Shown here one piece after another: positions 52,506 to 60,582 of a DNA stretch of 64,000 nt (position 1 is its first letter; every line of letters begins with the position of its first letter). The notes under the pieces are model-generated. The model did not search any database. It saw only the letters and a list, made by a program, of their open reading frames with translations, and was not told where the DNA came from. Both the position numbers and the translations under genes were made by a program. Source of the stretch: Hyphomicrobiales bacterium (GTDB lineage: Bacteria; Pseudomonadota; Alphaproteobacteria; Rhizobiales; Xanthobacteraceae); assembly GCA_017305715.1 (NCBI GenBank), contig JAFKKG010000016.1, forward strand, positions 186,001 to 250,000, written 5' to 3'.

Positions 52506-52799
52506 ATGTTCAAGACCATTTCCGCAGCGCTGCTTGCCGTGTCCGTTCTCGCCGCCCCCGCACTGGCCGCTTCGCCCGGCAAGACCACGCACGCGCCGGT
52601 GATCAAGACCACGACCCAAGCGCCGGTCATCAAGGCCGAGCCCTCCAAGTCGAAGTTCTTCAATGCCAATGCCCGGATGGGCCGGCATCACCACAAGCAT
52701 CTGCGCCATCATCGCCACCACAAGCACATGGGCATGCTGAAGACGCACGGCGCGCCGAAGCTTGCGATCAAGCACGGATCCCACGCCAAGCGTGGCTGA
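52506..52799 (+). CDS. Exported His-rich protein (BRANT-like)
   Basis: This is a 97-residue protein with a signal peptide (TISAALLAVSVLAAPALAA). Two short repeats (THAPVIKTT, TQAPVIKAE) follow, then a histidine cluster (GRHHHKHLRHHRHHKHMGML, about 63-82) and a basic tail. I recall a Bradyrhizobium family called His-rich protein BRANT with this layout. It could bind metal ions such as nickel, zinc or copper in the periplasm. GGAAGAGGAGACC precedes ATG 52506. Confidence 0.75.
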   Translation: MFKTISAALLAVSVLAAPALAASPGKTTHAPVIKTTTQAPVIKAEPSKSKFFNANARMGRHHHKHLRHHRHHKHMGMLKTHGAPKLAIKHGSHAKRG

Positions 52800-52862
52800 T
52801 CACTGATCCGCCGGCGCGGTACGATCCCCCATTGCCCCCCGCCGCGCCGGTGGGTATCAGAC

Positions 52863-52903
52863 CCAACCCACGCGCCATTGCTTCCCCAATGGCCGTGGGT
52901 TGG
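52863..52903. terminator. Long hairpin after the His-rich gene
   Basis: CCAACCCACGCGCCATTG (52863-52880) pairs with CAATGGCCGTGGGTTGG (52887-52903) through a 17-bp stem with one bulge and a CTTCCC loop. Only a weak T-run follows, so it may act as a terminator, an mRNA-stabilising end or a dispersed palindrome related to the one at 299-326. Confidence 0.5.
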
Positions 52904-53008
52904 TGCGTTTGCGGGCGCCCGAGGCCGGGTGCGATAACCGAGATGCGAATTCCATTTCGCCGCCGCCCGGTTTAAGAGATTTGTTCGGGGCAGGTGGAAG
53001 AGTTGCGC

Positions 53009-53461
53009 GTGGGGACTCCGGCAAAAATCAGGGCGGCAAACATCGGCGCGGCAAGGATTGTGGCGCTGCTGTTGCTGCCGATCGCGCTCTCGGCCTGCGC
53101 CGGCAGCGACGAGGTCAAGAGCATCACCTATACCGACGACCGCGGCGTCGCCAACCAGCCGTTTCCCAACAACTACAAGAGCGAAATCCTTTCGTTCATG
53201 AAGACCTATCTCAATAACCCGGTCGGCGTGCGCGACGCCGTGATGGCGGAGCCGGTGCAGCGCGTCGTCGGCGGCAGGCTGCGCTACGTCAGTTGCCTGC
53301 GCTACAGCGCGCGCGATTCCGACGGCAATTACCGCGAGCCGCGCGAACGGGCGATCCTTTACGTCGACGGCCGGCTCGATCGCATCATCGAGAACGCCAG
53401 CGAGCCCTGCGCCGGAGCGGTCTATGCGGCGTTCCCCGATCTGGAAAAGATGGTGCGGTAG
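53009..53461 (+). CDS. Small lipoprotein of unknown function
   Basis: This is a 150-residue protein with a lipobox (LLLLPIALSACAGS). The body is acidic and soluble: SITYTDDRGVANQPFPNNYK, SEILSFMKTYLNNPVGVRDA and RLRYVSCLRYSARDSDGNY. It contains DRIIENASEPCAG near the C-terminus, so two cysteines may pair. The start is uncertain. GTG 53009 has GGAAGAG 6 bases upstream; GTG 52994 would add five residues. No family is recognised; it should be anchored in the outer or inner membrane. Confidence 0.7.
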   Translation: MGTPAKIRAANIGAARIVALLLLPIALSACAGSDEVKSITYTDDRGVANQPFPNNYKSEILSFMKTYLNNPVGVRDAVMAEPVQRVVGGRLRYVSCLRYSARDSDGNYREPRERAILYVDGRLDRIIENASEPCAGAVYAAFPDLEKMVR

Positions 53462-53485
53462 CGCTTGCCACAAGCTTGGCTGTTT

Positions 53486-53580
53486 GGCGGCGGGGCCGGC
53501 GGGCCCCGCTGAAAGCGGCTGCTCCGAGACTGCCCGGCGCCCCCTCGAACCTGCCGGCGGGCAGCAGCCTCTCCCGGGCC
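53486..53580. other. GC-rich inverted repeats of unclear role
   Basis: After the lipoprotein gene, GCGGGGCC (53489-53496) pairs with GGCCCCGC (53501-53508). GGCTGCT (53517-53523) pairs with AGCAGCC (53562-53568), with GCCCGGC/GCCGGCGGGC nested inside. No T-run follows, so it is not a standard terminator. The rest of the gap up to 53829 holds no gene; its last 150 bases are presumably the porin promoter. Confidence 0.4.
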
Positions 53581-53829
53581 TAAAAGGTGAAGGAAAACCG
53601 ATCACTTTTCGGCGACCTTTGAACCTTGCCTTAGTCATCTCCGACATCAACAAAGCGGGATAGACCCCGATTAACGCGGGAAAAAACCTTATATGCGAGG
53701 GAACAAAACCGCTTTGTTGCCACGCCGTCACAGTTGAGCACCATCCGCGCTCCGGCATCGCCGCAAAGCAACCTAATTGAGGTCACGTTGTTTGGATTGA
53801 TGTCGGAACGTTAGAAATGGGGAATGAAG

Positions 53830-54543
53830 ATGAAGAAGATTTTGCTCGGCGCTGCCGCGATGGTTGCCATGGCGGCCCCTGCTTTTGCGGCGGACATCCA
53901 GCCGCGCCCTTACACCAAGGCGCCGGCCTATACCGCGCCGGCGGTGGTCTATAACTGGACCGGTTTCTATATCGGCGGCCATGTCGGCGGCGCGTTTGCG
54001 GGGAACAATTCCCTGCAGGGCAGCGACGCGCGTTTCCTGGGCGGCGTGCAGGGCGGCTTCGACTACCAGTTCGCGCCGAATTGGGTGATCGGTGCGGAAG
54101 CGCAGTACAGCTGGCTGAACGGCGGCAATAATAATGGCGTGCTGTTCCCGGGCGGTACCTTGGTGTCCACCAATACCAATCAGCTTGGCTCGGTGACCGG
54201 CCGGTTCGGCTACACTTGGGGACCGGCGCTGCTGTACGCCAAGGGCGGTTACGCCTGGCGCGACGGCAACGGTCTCGGCGTCACGGCGGCCGGCGTCCCG
54301 CAGGGGTTTGCCACCGACGGCAACCACAAGGACGGCTATACGGTCGGCGGCGGCCTCGAATACATGTTCGCGCCCAACTGGTCGGCCAAGGCCGAATACC
54401 AATATTACGATTTCGGCAAGACCACTTTCACGGCCGGTCCTCCCGACATCGCCGGCCGGAGCTTCCGGAACGACGAACATACGGTCAAGGTCGGCGTGAA
54501 CTACCGGTTTGGCTGGGGCGGGCCGCCGGCTTCCAAATACTGA
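53830..54543 (+). CDS. Omp31-like outer-membrane beta-barrel protein
   Basis: This is a 237-residue porin-like protein. A signal peptide (LLGAAAMVAMAAPAFAA) precedes a short extension and an eight-stranded barrel. NWTGFYIGGHVGGAFAGNN opens the barrel, as in Omp31/Omp25 relatives. NWVIGAEAQYSWLNGGNNN and YTVGGGLEYMFAPNWSAKAE continue it, and the C-terminus VKVGVNYRFGW ends the barrel. GGGG at 53819-53822 fits ATG 53830 better than ATG 53824. The protein is abundant in the outer membrane of related species. A strong terminator follows at 54566. Confidence 0.9.
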   Translation: MKKILLGAAAMVAMAAPAFAADIQPRPYTKAPAYTAPAVVYNWTGFYIGGHVGGAFAGNNSLQGSDARFLGGVQGGFDYQFAPNWVIGAEAQYSWLNGGNNNGVLFPGGTLVSTNTNQLGSVTGRFGYTWGPALLYAKGGYAWRDGNGLGVTAAGVPQGFATDGNHKDGYTVGGGLEYMFAPNWSAKAEYQYYDFGKTTFTAGPPDIAGRSFRNDEHTVKVGVNYRFGWGGPPASKY

Positions 54544-54565
54544 TACGACTTGCAGTTCAGACAAC

Positions 54566-54596
54566 AAAAGGTCGGCGGAAGCCGGCCTTTTTATTT
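54566..54596 (+). terminator. Intrinsic terminator of the porin gene
   Basis: AAGGTCGGC and GCCGGCCTT form a stem with one G-U pair and a GGAA loop; TTTTTATTT follows. It lies 23 bases after the porin stop. Confidence 0.88.
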
Positions 54597-54723
54597 GACG
54601 GCGCGCCGAAGGCGCACGACTGATGCATTTCGCCGCACGTGCAAAAAATAATTTTCGCGCTGCACGCAACTTTTCGTCATCTTCCGCTATTATGGTTCAG
54701 CCGGCTGGTTGGACATCAAAAAA

Positions 54724-54963
54724 ATGCGTGCTTTTGCGTTAGGGCTGATACTTTCTGCGGCGTCCGTGCCGTGCCTTGCCCAAACTGTCCTTAAATCCGA
54801 ACCGCTCATCCTTGCTCCCTACGAGATCGCCTTCGTGCAGGACGCGTCCTGTCCCGTGGGCAAGGTGCTCAAGGTGACCGGCGCGATCAGGGGACTTAAC
54901 CGCCGCAAGGCCTGCGTTGTGCTGGCGTCGGAACAGGCCTCCCTGGCGACCGCGACACCCTAG
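54724..54963 (+). CDS. Small exported protein (DUF6719-like)
   Basis: This is a 79-residue protein with a signal peptide (AFALGLILSAASVPCLAQ). The mature part reads VLKSEPLILAPYEIAFVQDA then CPVGKVLKVTGAIRGLNRRK and a final cysteine, the pattern of a rhizobial family I recall as DUF6719. Two cysteines probably pair. ATG 54724 is preferred; TTG 54709 would add five residues. The upstream region is AT-rich. Function is unknown. Confidence 0.7.
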   Translation: MRAFALGLILSAASVPCLAQTVLKSEPLILAPYEIAFVQDASCPVGKVLKVTGAIRGLNRRKACVVLASEQASLATATP

Positions 54964-55047
54964 GTTCGTCGATCATTGTTTGTTGTCCCGGCCGTAGGGC
55001 CGGGGGGCATGGCCCGCGGCCTTCCGACGGACGGCATCGTCAGCTGA

Positions 55048-55311
55048 TCAGGCTGCGTTTGGGCCCAATTGCAGCCCCGAACGGGCGTCACGCTCGGCCT
55101 CGGCCTCGTTGCGGACCGGATCTTCATCCGGGTCCGGCTGGCAGAACCTGATCTCGTACCCATTGTCCAACACCGGCCGCGGCTCGGGCTTTTCCTCCTC
55201 CGAAACCGCATCGACGACGAGCCCCGACTGTCGGGCCAGCTTCCAGACATCGGCCTCCGACGGATACGCCTTGCTCAGCTTGGCATCCTGGCAGAACAGC
55301 GCGTAGGGCAT
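55048..55311 (-). CDS. Small acidic hypothetical protein
   Basis: This is an 87-residue soluble protein: PYALFCQDAKLSKAYPSEAD, LARQSGLVVDAVSEEEKPEP and EIRFCQPDPDEDPVRNEAE. Two cysteines, an acidic C-terminal half and no signal or membrane segment are visible. ATG 55311 is preceded by a purine-rich GGAGCAACCC. I recognise no family. Confidence 0.65.
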   Translation of the reverse strand: MPYALFCQDAKLSKAYPSEADVWKLARQSGLVVDAVSEEEKPEPRPVLDNGYEIRFCQPDPDEDPVRNEAEAERDARSGLQLGPNAA

Positions 55312-55517
55312 GGGTTGCTCCGGTAAAGGCCGTTAACGCGGCAGCCCGGTTTCGGTTTCCCGAAGGGGTTGCGTGGCGGCCGAAAACGACCGGAAAAGAC
55401 CCAAATCGGCTCGTTTCGGCCCGTTTCCGGCAGAGTCCCTGAGTCGTAAACGAGTCATGAATCCCCAAAAAAAGAATCCCCGAGACTCCCGGCCTAGAAT
55501 CGCCGGATGTTTCGGGC

Positions 55518-55628
55518 ATGAGAACGATCCTCCAGACCCACTCCTGCGAGCGTGTCCTGCTCACGCTCACGGTCGCGCTGCTGGTGGCCTGCGCGGCCAA
55601 CGTCGCGCTGGTCTACGCCTGGCTTTAA
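55518..55628 (+). CDS. Very small single-pass membrane protein
   Basis: This is a 36-residue protein that is almost all membrane segment (VLLTLTVALLVACAANVALV) after a short N-terminus (RTILQTHSCER). Codon use is GC-rich and typical for the genome, and the frame is closed by TAA. It is too short for most automated ORF cut-offs. Related micro-proteins occur in Bradyrhizobium, as far as I recall. Function is unknown. Confidence 0.5.
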   Translation: MRTILQTHSCERVLLTLTVALLVACAANVALVYAWL

Positions 55629-55727
55629 GTCGCCGGGACGATTGACGGCGCCCCCAATCCACCCATCATGCAACACAACAAGTCCGGCCGCGGGGCGGCC
55701 CGATGACATCCTGGGATGGGGACGGGA

Positions 55728-56096
55728 ATGATCGAGACGCTGCAGGCGCGGGTCAATGGCGATGCGGGGCTGGTGCGGCGCGGACGTTATCTGACGACCA
55801 GCTTTCTCCTCGAGGTCGGCCCATCGGCCTTTCTGGTGTCGATCTATGAGGGTCGCATCGTGTCGATGACGCCAGGTCCTTTCGTGATGCCGTCATCGGC
55901 GTTTGCGCTTCGTGCCTCCGAGGAGGAATGGAAGAAGTTCTGGAGCCCCCGTCCGCCGCCGGGCTCCAACGACATCATGGCGCTGATCAAGCGGCGCGTG
56001 CTGAGGGCTGACGGCGACCTTTGGGTATTCATGTCCAACCTGCGTTACTTCAAGGAGGTCCTGGCGAAGCTGCGCACCGACGGAGCCGCCGCATGA
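55728..56096 (+). CDS. Hypothetical protein, possibly SCP2-like
   Basis: This is a 122-residue soluble protein whose strand/helix order (YLTTSFLLEVGPSAFLVSIY, GRIVSMTPGPFVMPSSAFAL, WVFMSNLRYFKEVLAKLR) recalls sterol-carrier (SCP2) domains. That is a weak, pattern-level match. Its stop overlaps the ATG of the alpha/beta hydrolase by 4 bases (ATGA), so both are translated from one mRNA. ATG 55728 follows a GGGACGGGA ribosome binding site. It may present a hydrophobic substrate to the hydrolase, but this is inference. Confidence 0.65.
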   Translation: MIETLQARVNGDAGLVRRGRYLTTSFLLEVGPSAFLVSIYEGRIVSMTPGPFVMPSSAFALRASEEEWKKFWSPRPPPGSNDIMALIKRRVLRADGDLWVFMSNLRYFKEVLAKLRTDGAAA

Positions 56097-56941
56097 GCGC
56101 GCGATTCGAGCCGATCGTCGGCCGCTACATGCATCTGGAATTGTTCGGCCGGCCGCACCGGATCTATGTCGAACAGGCGGGCGAGGGCACGCCGCTGCTC
56201 TGCCTGCACACCGCCGGCAGCGATGGCAGGCAATACCGCGCGCTGATGAACGATGCGCGGATCACGGCAAAGCACCGCGTCATCGCCTTCGACATGCCCT
56301 GGCACGGCAAGTCGTCGCCGCCGGCCGGATGGCATGATGAGGAATACCAACTCACCTCGGCGCAATACACGGCGATGATCCTGGAAATCTCGGCGGCGCT
56401 CGAACTCGACAAGCCGATCCTGATCGGATGTTCGATCGGCGGCCGCATCGCGCTGCATCTGGCGCTCGAACATCCCGAGCGCTTTCGGGCCATCATCGGG
56501 CTGCAGGCCGGCGCCCATGTCGATCCCTATTACGACCTCAACTTCCTGCACCGGCCGGACGTGCACGGCGGCGAGGTTGCCGGCGCCATCGTCTCCGGCC
56601 TGGTCGGGCCCGATGCACCGGATCGCGAGCGCTGGGAAACGCTGTGGCATTACATGCAAAGCGGGCCCGGTGTGTTCAAGGGCGACCTGTATTTCTACAA
56701 GCTCGACGGCGACATCCGCGGCCGCGTCGCAGAGATCGACACCCGACGCTGCCCGCTGTTTCTTCTCTCGGGCGAGTACGACTATTCCTGCACGCCGGAG
56801 GAGACATTGGCGGTGGCGCGCAGCATCAAAGGCTGCGAGGTTACCATCATGAAGGGGCTCGGCCACTTTCCGATGAGCGAAAATCCGCAAGTGTTCCTGG
56901 CGCACCTGCTGCCGGTGCTGGACAAGATCGGCAGGGCTTAG
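56093..56941 (+). CDS. Alpha/beta hydrolase
   Basis: This is a 282-residue soluble hydrolase. The oxyanion segment is PLLCLHTAGSDGRQYRALM and the nucleophile elbow ILIGCSIGGRIALHLALEH (GCSIG, about residues 112-116). The acid is in FLLSGEYDYSCTPEE and the histidine in GLGHFPMSENP. The layout resembles meta-cleavage hydrolases and related esterases. It is co-translated with the SCP2-like gene upstream. The substrate is unknown, probably a small hydrophobic ester or C-C bond substrate. Confidence 0.9.
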   Translation: MSARFEPIVGRYMHLELFGRPHRIYVEQAGEGTPLLCLHTAGSDGRQYRALMNDARITAKHRVIAFDMPWHGKSSPPAGWHDEEYQLTSAQYTAMILEISAALELDKPILIGCSIGGRIALHLALEHPERFRAIIGLQAGAHVDPYYDLNFLHRPDVHGGEVAGAIVSGLVGPDAPDRERWETLWHYMQSGPGVFKGDLYFYKLDGDIRGRVAEIDTRRCPLFLLSGEYDYSCTPEETLAVARSIKGCEVTIMKGLGHFPMSENPQVFLAHLLPVLDKIGRA

Positions 56942-56996
56942 GCGGGTTCAGAGGCTTGGGCGGGTTCAGAGGCTTGATGGCGATCAGACCTGGCCG

Positions 56997-57407
56997 TTAT
57001 TTGCCCAGCCGCGGCGGCACGGGGTCTTCGCGCAGCGCGGCGTGGACCTTGGCCATGGTGGCGCTGCCATAGGCCTCACGCTCCCGGTTGAAGCGTTCCT
57101 GATGGGCGCGGAAATTGGCGACGCGGGCACGGATTTCGGACTGGAAATCGACCCGCGGTTCGGGCCGGCTGCTCTGCGCCGGCTTCGGCGGCGCGACGAT
57201 GGGTTCCGCCAGCATGGCTTCAATGTCGGGTATCGTCACCGCTGCCGGCGTGGATTTGGACGCGTCAGCGGGTGCTGGAGCCGCGGGGGGTGCGGACGCA
57301 GCCGGGCGCGCGGCAAACAGGTCCGCGTCCGGCTTCTTGCCGGTGACCGATTGCACGAAGGCCATAGTCTGCGCGATCAGGAGATCGCGTTCTTTCATCC
57401 ACTTCAT
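56997..57407 (-). CDS. Hypothetical protein with Pro/Ala linker
   Basis: This is a 136-residue soluble protein. An N-terminal helix (KERDLLIAQTMAFVQSVTGK) is followed by a proline/alanine-rich linker (AASAPPAAPAPADASKS). A C-terminal charged helical part (SEIRARVANFRAHQERFNRE) completes it. Repeated PxxIEAMLAEPIVAP in the middle suggests a peptide-binding or adaptor role, but I recognise no family. ATG 57407 is chosen because GAGGTGT lies 6 bases upstream. Confidence 0.6.
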   Translation of the reverse strand: MKWMKERDLLIAQTMAFVQSVTGKKPDADLFAARPAASAPPAAPAPADASKSTPAAVTIPDIEAMLAEPIVAPPKPAQSSRPEPRVDFQSEIRARVANFRAHQERFNREREAYGSATMAKVHAALREDPVPPRLGK

Positions 57408-57571
57408 CACACACCTCGGCGCAAGTTATTCCAGCAAAAGGCTTTTGCGGAATCAAGGGCGAGTGCCGAACATGGCTAATTTGGCGACCCGATTTGCCGT
57501 CGAGGTGACAAAAGGGTGACACCCGTATGACGGCATCAGGGCACCGCAGCGCCGGTGGTCCGGTCAACGTT

Positions 57572-57811
57572 CTAGTGTTCGCGCGGATTGGTGTTGGGTA
57601 CGAACGGCGCGCCGACGATGCGAACCGGAACCTGGTCGGCGAGGCGAGCGGGTTTGTTTTCTGCCCCCGGTGTGGCGGCACTCGCGAGATAGAACGGCCT
57701 GCCCGCCGCGGAGCCCGGTTCCATCAACGCGGCGCCGCCTGCGATCGCAACGCTGACCAGCGTGACGCCGGCGAGCAAAACCAGATTGCAGTCTTCTTCC
57801 CGAACTCTCAT
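57572..57811 (-). CDS. Small membrane-anchored protein
   Basis: This is a 79-residue protein with a charged N-terminus (RVREEDCN), one membrane segment (LVLLAGVTLVSVAIAGGAAL) and a 45-residue periplasmic tail (RPFYLASAATPGAENKPARL). The ribosome binding site before ATG 57811 is weak. It is the first of several tiny envelope proteins in this part of the window. Function unknown. Confidence 0.48.
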   Translation of the reverse strand: MRVREEDCNLVLLAGVTLVSVAIAGGAALMEPGSAAGRPFYLASAATPGAENKPARLADQVPVRIVGAPFVPNTNPREH

Positions 57812-57991
57812 GCGCAAAAAACGTGCGCGTCCGACGTTGGTTCCGAACGCGAACTCGCGCGCCCAATGTTGCGGGCAGGGAATGCGCAAATTGGAACAAG
57901 ATTAAATGTTCACCTCGCAACACGGCGACCGGAACCAATCCTGCGGTGCAACGTAACTCATCCGGGTCCGGCAATCGGGGAGAGACGGATA

Positions 57992-58168
57992 GTGGTGGGC
58001 AGGCAGTATCTGATGCGTCAGGCAACGACGCTTCTCAAATTCGCCAGGACAGTCACAGACCCGAATGTCGCAGCGGCCCTGGTGGAAAAGGCTTCCGATC
58101 TCAAATCCAGGGTTGATGAGCCGAACCGGGCGGACAAAAGTCCGCGCGCGCCGGACGTGCAAGGCTAG
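57992..58168 (+). CDS. Small soluble protein
   Basis: This is a 58-residue protein made of one long amphipathic helix pair: MRQATTLLKFARTVTDPNV then ALVEKASDLKSRVDEPNRA. GGGGAGAG at 57978-57985 supports GTG 57992. Similar small helical proteins occur in related genomes, as far as I recall. Its stop overlaps the convergent gene's stop (CTAG). It has no signal peptide. Confidence 0.5.
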   Translation: MVGRQYLMRQATTLLKFARTVTDPNVAAALVEKASDLKSRVDEPNRADKSPRAPDVQG

Positions 58169-58302
58169 ATAAACAAACTTGCCGCCATGGCGAGGGTGAA
58201 CACCAGCAACGCCACGACCAGAAAAGCCAACTGTCTTATCTCCTGCTTCGGCGTCGACGGATAACGCGTCATGAACTCATGCAGGATGTGGCGGTCGGTC
58301 AT
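58165..58302 (-). CDS. Small tail-anchored membrane protein
   Basis: This is a 45-residue protein with a charged N-terminal half (TDRHILHEFMTRYPSTPKQE) and a C-terminal membrane segment (LAFLVVALLVFTLAMAASLF). It is thus a tail-anchored layout. GGAG precedes ATG 58302 by 8 bases. A longer frame exists but its upstream part has no good start. Function unknown. Confidence 0.5.
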   Translation of the reverse strand: MTDRHILHEFMTRYPSTPKQEIRQLAFLVVALLVFTLAMAASLFI

Positions 58303-58538
58303 CGGTGGCTCCGTCAATGCCGCCAAGAATCTGTTTTGCGATTCGACGTCAAGATGCTCTGGGTTGTATTGCGGCGTTGATTGCGAAGTGACGAGCGGTA
58401 TGTGATTGGCTCGCTCTACCGCGCAGCTAAACCGCCGAATGGACCAGTTGTTAGCGGCAAAGGATTCCCGTCGCGCTAATGCGATATCAGGCAGCCTGAA
58501 GCGTTGCAATTTCCCTGGATCGTGTCGACGCGGGAGCG

Positions 58539-58694
58539 TCAGCTCAACGCGGGAATGAGACTTTGGAACAGCTGGACGAGCCGTTGTCCGGTCGAGCCGA
58601 CGGCGGCGATGATGGCCAGCGCAATAAACCCGGCGATGAGGCTGTATTCGATGGCGGTAGCACCGGCCTCATCGCGCAGAAACTTCCGAAGCAT
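58539..58694 (-). CDS. Flp family type IVb pilin
   Basis: This is a 51-residue pilin precursor. The prepilin signature is FLRDEAGATAIEYSLIAGFI: a short basic leader, then the glycine cleavage site before ATAIEY with Glu at position 5. The hydrophobic helix continues to IALAIIAAVGSTGQ. GGGAGAG lies 5 bases before ATG 58694. Flp pilins are assembled by Tad machinery for adhesion. No tad genes are in the window, so this is an orphan pilin gene. Confidence 0.9.
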   Translation of the reverse strand: MLRKFLRDEAGATAIEYSLIAGFIALAIIAAVGSTGQRLVQLFQSLIPALS

Positions 58695-58871
58695 TGATTC
58701 TCTCCCGAACTCTGACCGTGCTATGACACGTACAGGTTGCCTGAAAGAAAACCAGAACCTTAAAAATTGTTGGAAGCCGGCGAGCCGGAAATGCACCACT
58801 CCTTGAATAAATTTTTCGGAAACATGGTGCCGGTCGACAGGATAGCGATCCGGGCTTTTTCTTTGCGCGGG

Positions 58872-58985
58872 TCAGATCAACAGGTTGACGATAGCCAGCA
58901 CCATCAGGACGGTGATGCCGAAATACATCATCCCGTAGATGCGGCGATCCTGTCTGGCGTGACGTTCTGAAAGTTTGCCAGTCAT
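58872..58985 (-). CDS. Very small single-pass membrane protein
   Basis: This is a 37-residue frame: a charged N-terminus (TGKLSERHARQDRR) and a membrane helix (IYGMMYFGITVLMVLAIVNL) ending in LI. Codon use is typical and the stop is TGA. Below usual length cut-offs. It resembles other tail-anchored microproteins here (58165). The ribosome binding site is unclear, so the call rests on the membrane pattern. Confidence 0.45.
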   Translation of the reverse strand: MTGKLSERHARQDRRIYGMMYFGITVLMVLAIVNLLI

Positions 58986-59482
58986 GAAATCAGCAAAGGG
59001 ATCCGACACGGTGCGCTCCGAAGGAATGGTCGCACAGAGTCTGATTTGCTGGTCCCCGTCAACCGCGCGACGGTGTTGCGATGAAAATCCCGATGGCCCG
59101 GCGACGAATTCGCGTTGGTTGCCGCAAGGGCATGATGATGTTCGACGTCACATTCCAGACGGTGATAGCGCTGCTTCTCTTCGTTTCGCACAACCGGTGC
59201 AGAACGTTCTCAAATGCATTCCGGCGATGAAGTCGGGATGGCGGCGAGGGTGCGAAGAAGAACAAGCGGCAGGTCGCAATCAAACGATGGCGTTGTGGGG
59301 AGGCACCGCTGTTATCGAGCAGCTCTGGCAACGGCTTTGCCGGAACGATTGGGCTGTGCCACGCGCAGTCCGCGGCAATCGTTTGAGCCATAGTGGCGCG
59401 ACGCGGGTCGGCCACAAGCGGTAGCGGCTTGCATTTTGTTCACTTTATGTTCTTATGGTGTGGCCTTGAAGCGAGGTGACCC
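58986..59482. other. Intergenic region without a supported gene
   Basis: About 500 bases without a convincing gene. A 49-codon frame at 59081-59230 has a possible membrane segment (FQTVIALLLFVSHNRC), but its ribosome binding site is poor and I give it little weight. No hairpin-plus-T-run terminator is visible. Longer frames on both strands have no domain or signal. Confidence 0.4.
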
Positions 59483-59722
59483 ATGAACAACAAGCTGAAC
59501 GAAATACGCAGGAAAATCAGTTTTTTGCGTTCCGAAATGCTGCGTGCCGAGGACACCATCCGCAAGCTGGTCGATCGGAACGAGGAGTGCACCGTGGCCG
59601 CGCTGGAGGTCATGGCGATGCGCACTGCGCTGCTGGTCCTGATCAGCGAGCGAAACAGGCTCGGCGGCCGCGAGCGGCTGCTGGATGTCGACGAGATGCT
59701 GAGGCTGGGTCTCTCGCGGTGA
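59483..59722 (+). CDS. Small coiled-coil protein
   Basis: This is a 79-residue soluble protein that is one long helix by eye: NKLNEIRRKISFLRSEMLRA, then EECTVAALEVMAMRTALLVL. Heptad spacing suggests a coiled coil. GCGAGGTGACCC precedes ATG 59483. I recognise no family. The tRNA-Thr gene lies 77 bases after its stop on the other strand. Confidence 0.6.
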   Translation: MNNKLNEIRRKISFLRSEMLRAEDTIRKLVDRNEECTVAALEVMAMRTALLVLISERNRLGGRERLLDVDEMLRLGLSR

Positions 59723-59798
59723 GGGGCAGGCCGACGCCGGGTCCAAGCGTCCGCCGTGAGCGCCGAGGTGTTGAAGATATCGAGGTTGTCCAATTTGA

Positions 59799-59873
59799 TG
59801 GTGCCGGTTGAGAGGATTGAACTCCCGACCTTCGGTTTACAAAACCGCTGCTCTACCGCTGAGCTAAACCGGC
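59799..59873 (-). tRNA. tRNA-Thr (anticodon TGT)
   Basis: The - strand reads a full cloverleaf: acceptor GCCGGTT paired with AACCGGC, D-arm GCTCAGCGGTAGAGC, anticodon loop TTTGTAA with TGT, T-arm GGGAGTTCAATCCTC, discriminator A and encoded CCA. The anticodon reads ACA and, by wobble, ACG threonine codons. The matching synthetase is thrS at 19941. Confidence 0.95.
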
Positions 59874-59999
59874 GAATTGAAGCGATCGCGGTCCGCAAAT
59901 AACGCTGCGGAACTCCGTTTGATCTTCGGCGGCCCGAATACCAGACTTGCCCACAAAGGGCCAGCACCCCCGACCCCGCTTTCATCACGCCTGCACATC

Positions 60000-60026
60000 A
60001 AAAAGGCGGCCCTTCGGCCGCCTTTT
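60000..60026 (-). terminator. Intrinsic terminator of the 60051 gene
   Basis: AAGGCGGCC (60003-60011) and GGCCGCCTT (60016-60024) form a 9-bp stem with a CTTC loop, flanked by A- and T-runs on both sides. It is 25 bases beyond the - strand gene's stop and can work in both directions. Confidence 0.85.
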
Positions 60027-60050
60027 CCGCGTATCTTTCCGGCCCTCGCG

Positions 60051-60455
60051 CTACTGGCAGAGATGCCGGCGGCCATCTTCGCCGCGGAACAGAGTGCCGG
60101 GGACACAGACAAAACCGTTGCGGCGGGCATACTCATCGCCGCCGATCGGCGCGGTCGCGATCGCCGCTGCCGTGCCGACGGCGCCGCCGACCACGCCGGC
60201 CGCAACGTCGCCGGGCCAGAAGCGGTCACGGCCGTCCCAGCGGTTATAGCTGTTCTGCCACTCGCCGTTCTGCCGATAGGCCTGTCGCTGATAGCTTCCG
60301 GTATAGGGGTTTCCCGGTCCCAGATTCTGGCAGTTGGCGTTCGGATAGAATTGCGCGCAATAGCCGGGGTTGTAGATGACCTGCTGCGCCATCGCGGGGC
60401 TTGCCAGCGCGGATGCGAGGATCGCAGCGGCGCCGAGAATCTTGAATCGTGTCAT
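60051..60455 (-). CDS. Exported hypothetical protein
   Basis: This is a 134-residue protein with a signal peptide (FKILGAAAILASALASPAMA). The mature part begins QQVIYNPGYCAQFYPNANCQ, with two close cysteines. A glycine-rich hydrophobic stretch follows (GVVGGAVGTAAAIATAPIGG) and the C-terminus is RNGFVCVPGTLFRGEDGRRH. Four cysteines suggest disulfides. The Gly-rich stretch resembles the YMGG-like glycine-zipper segments of envelope proteins. Function unknown. Confidence 0.7.
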   Translation of the reverse strand: MTRFKILGAAAILASALASPAMAQQVIYNPGYCAQFYPNANCQNLGPGNPYTGSYQRQAYRQNGEWQNSYNRWDGRDRFWPGDVAAGVVGGAVGTAAAIATAPIGGDEYARRNGFVCVPGTLFRGEDGRRHLCQ

Positions 60456-60582
60456 GCATTTTCTCCTGACAGGGGACGCGCACCAACCGATGGTGGCAGC
60501 CGATGTTCCGCTTTCGGGGTTGTGCCCCGTTCAAACCGGTGTGAAGTTCCGGCTCCCACCTGTTGAATGCAGAAGGAATTTC

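Noticed and set aside
59081-59230. A 49-codon frame with a short hydrophobic segment
   Set aside because: Weak start context and no conservation that I can judge; too little evidence for a gene.
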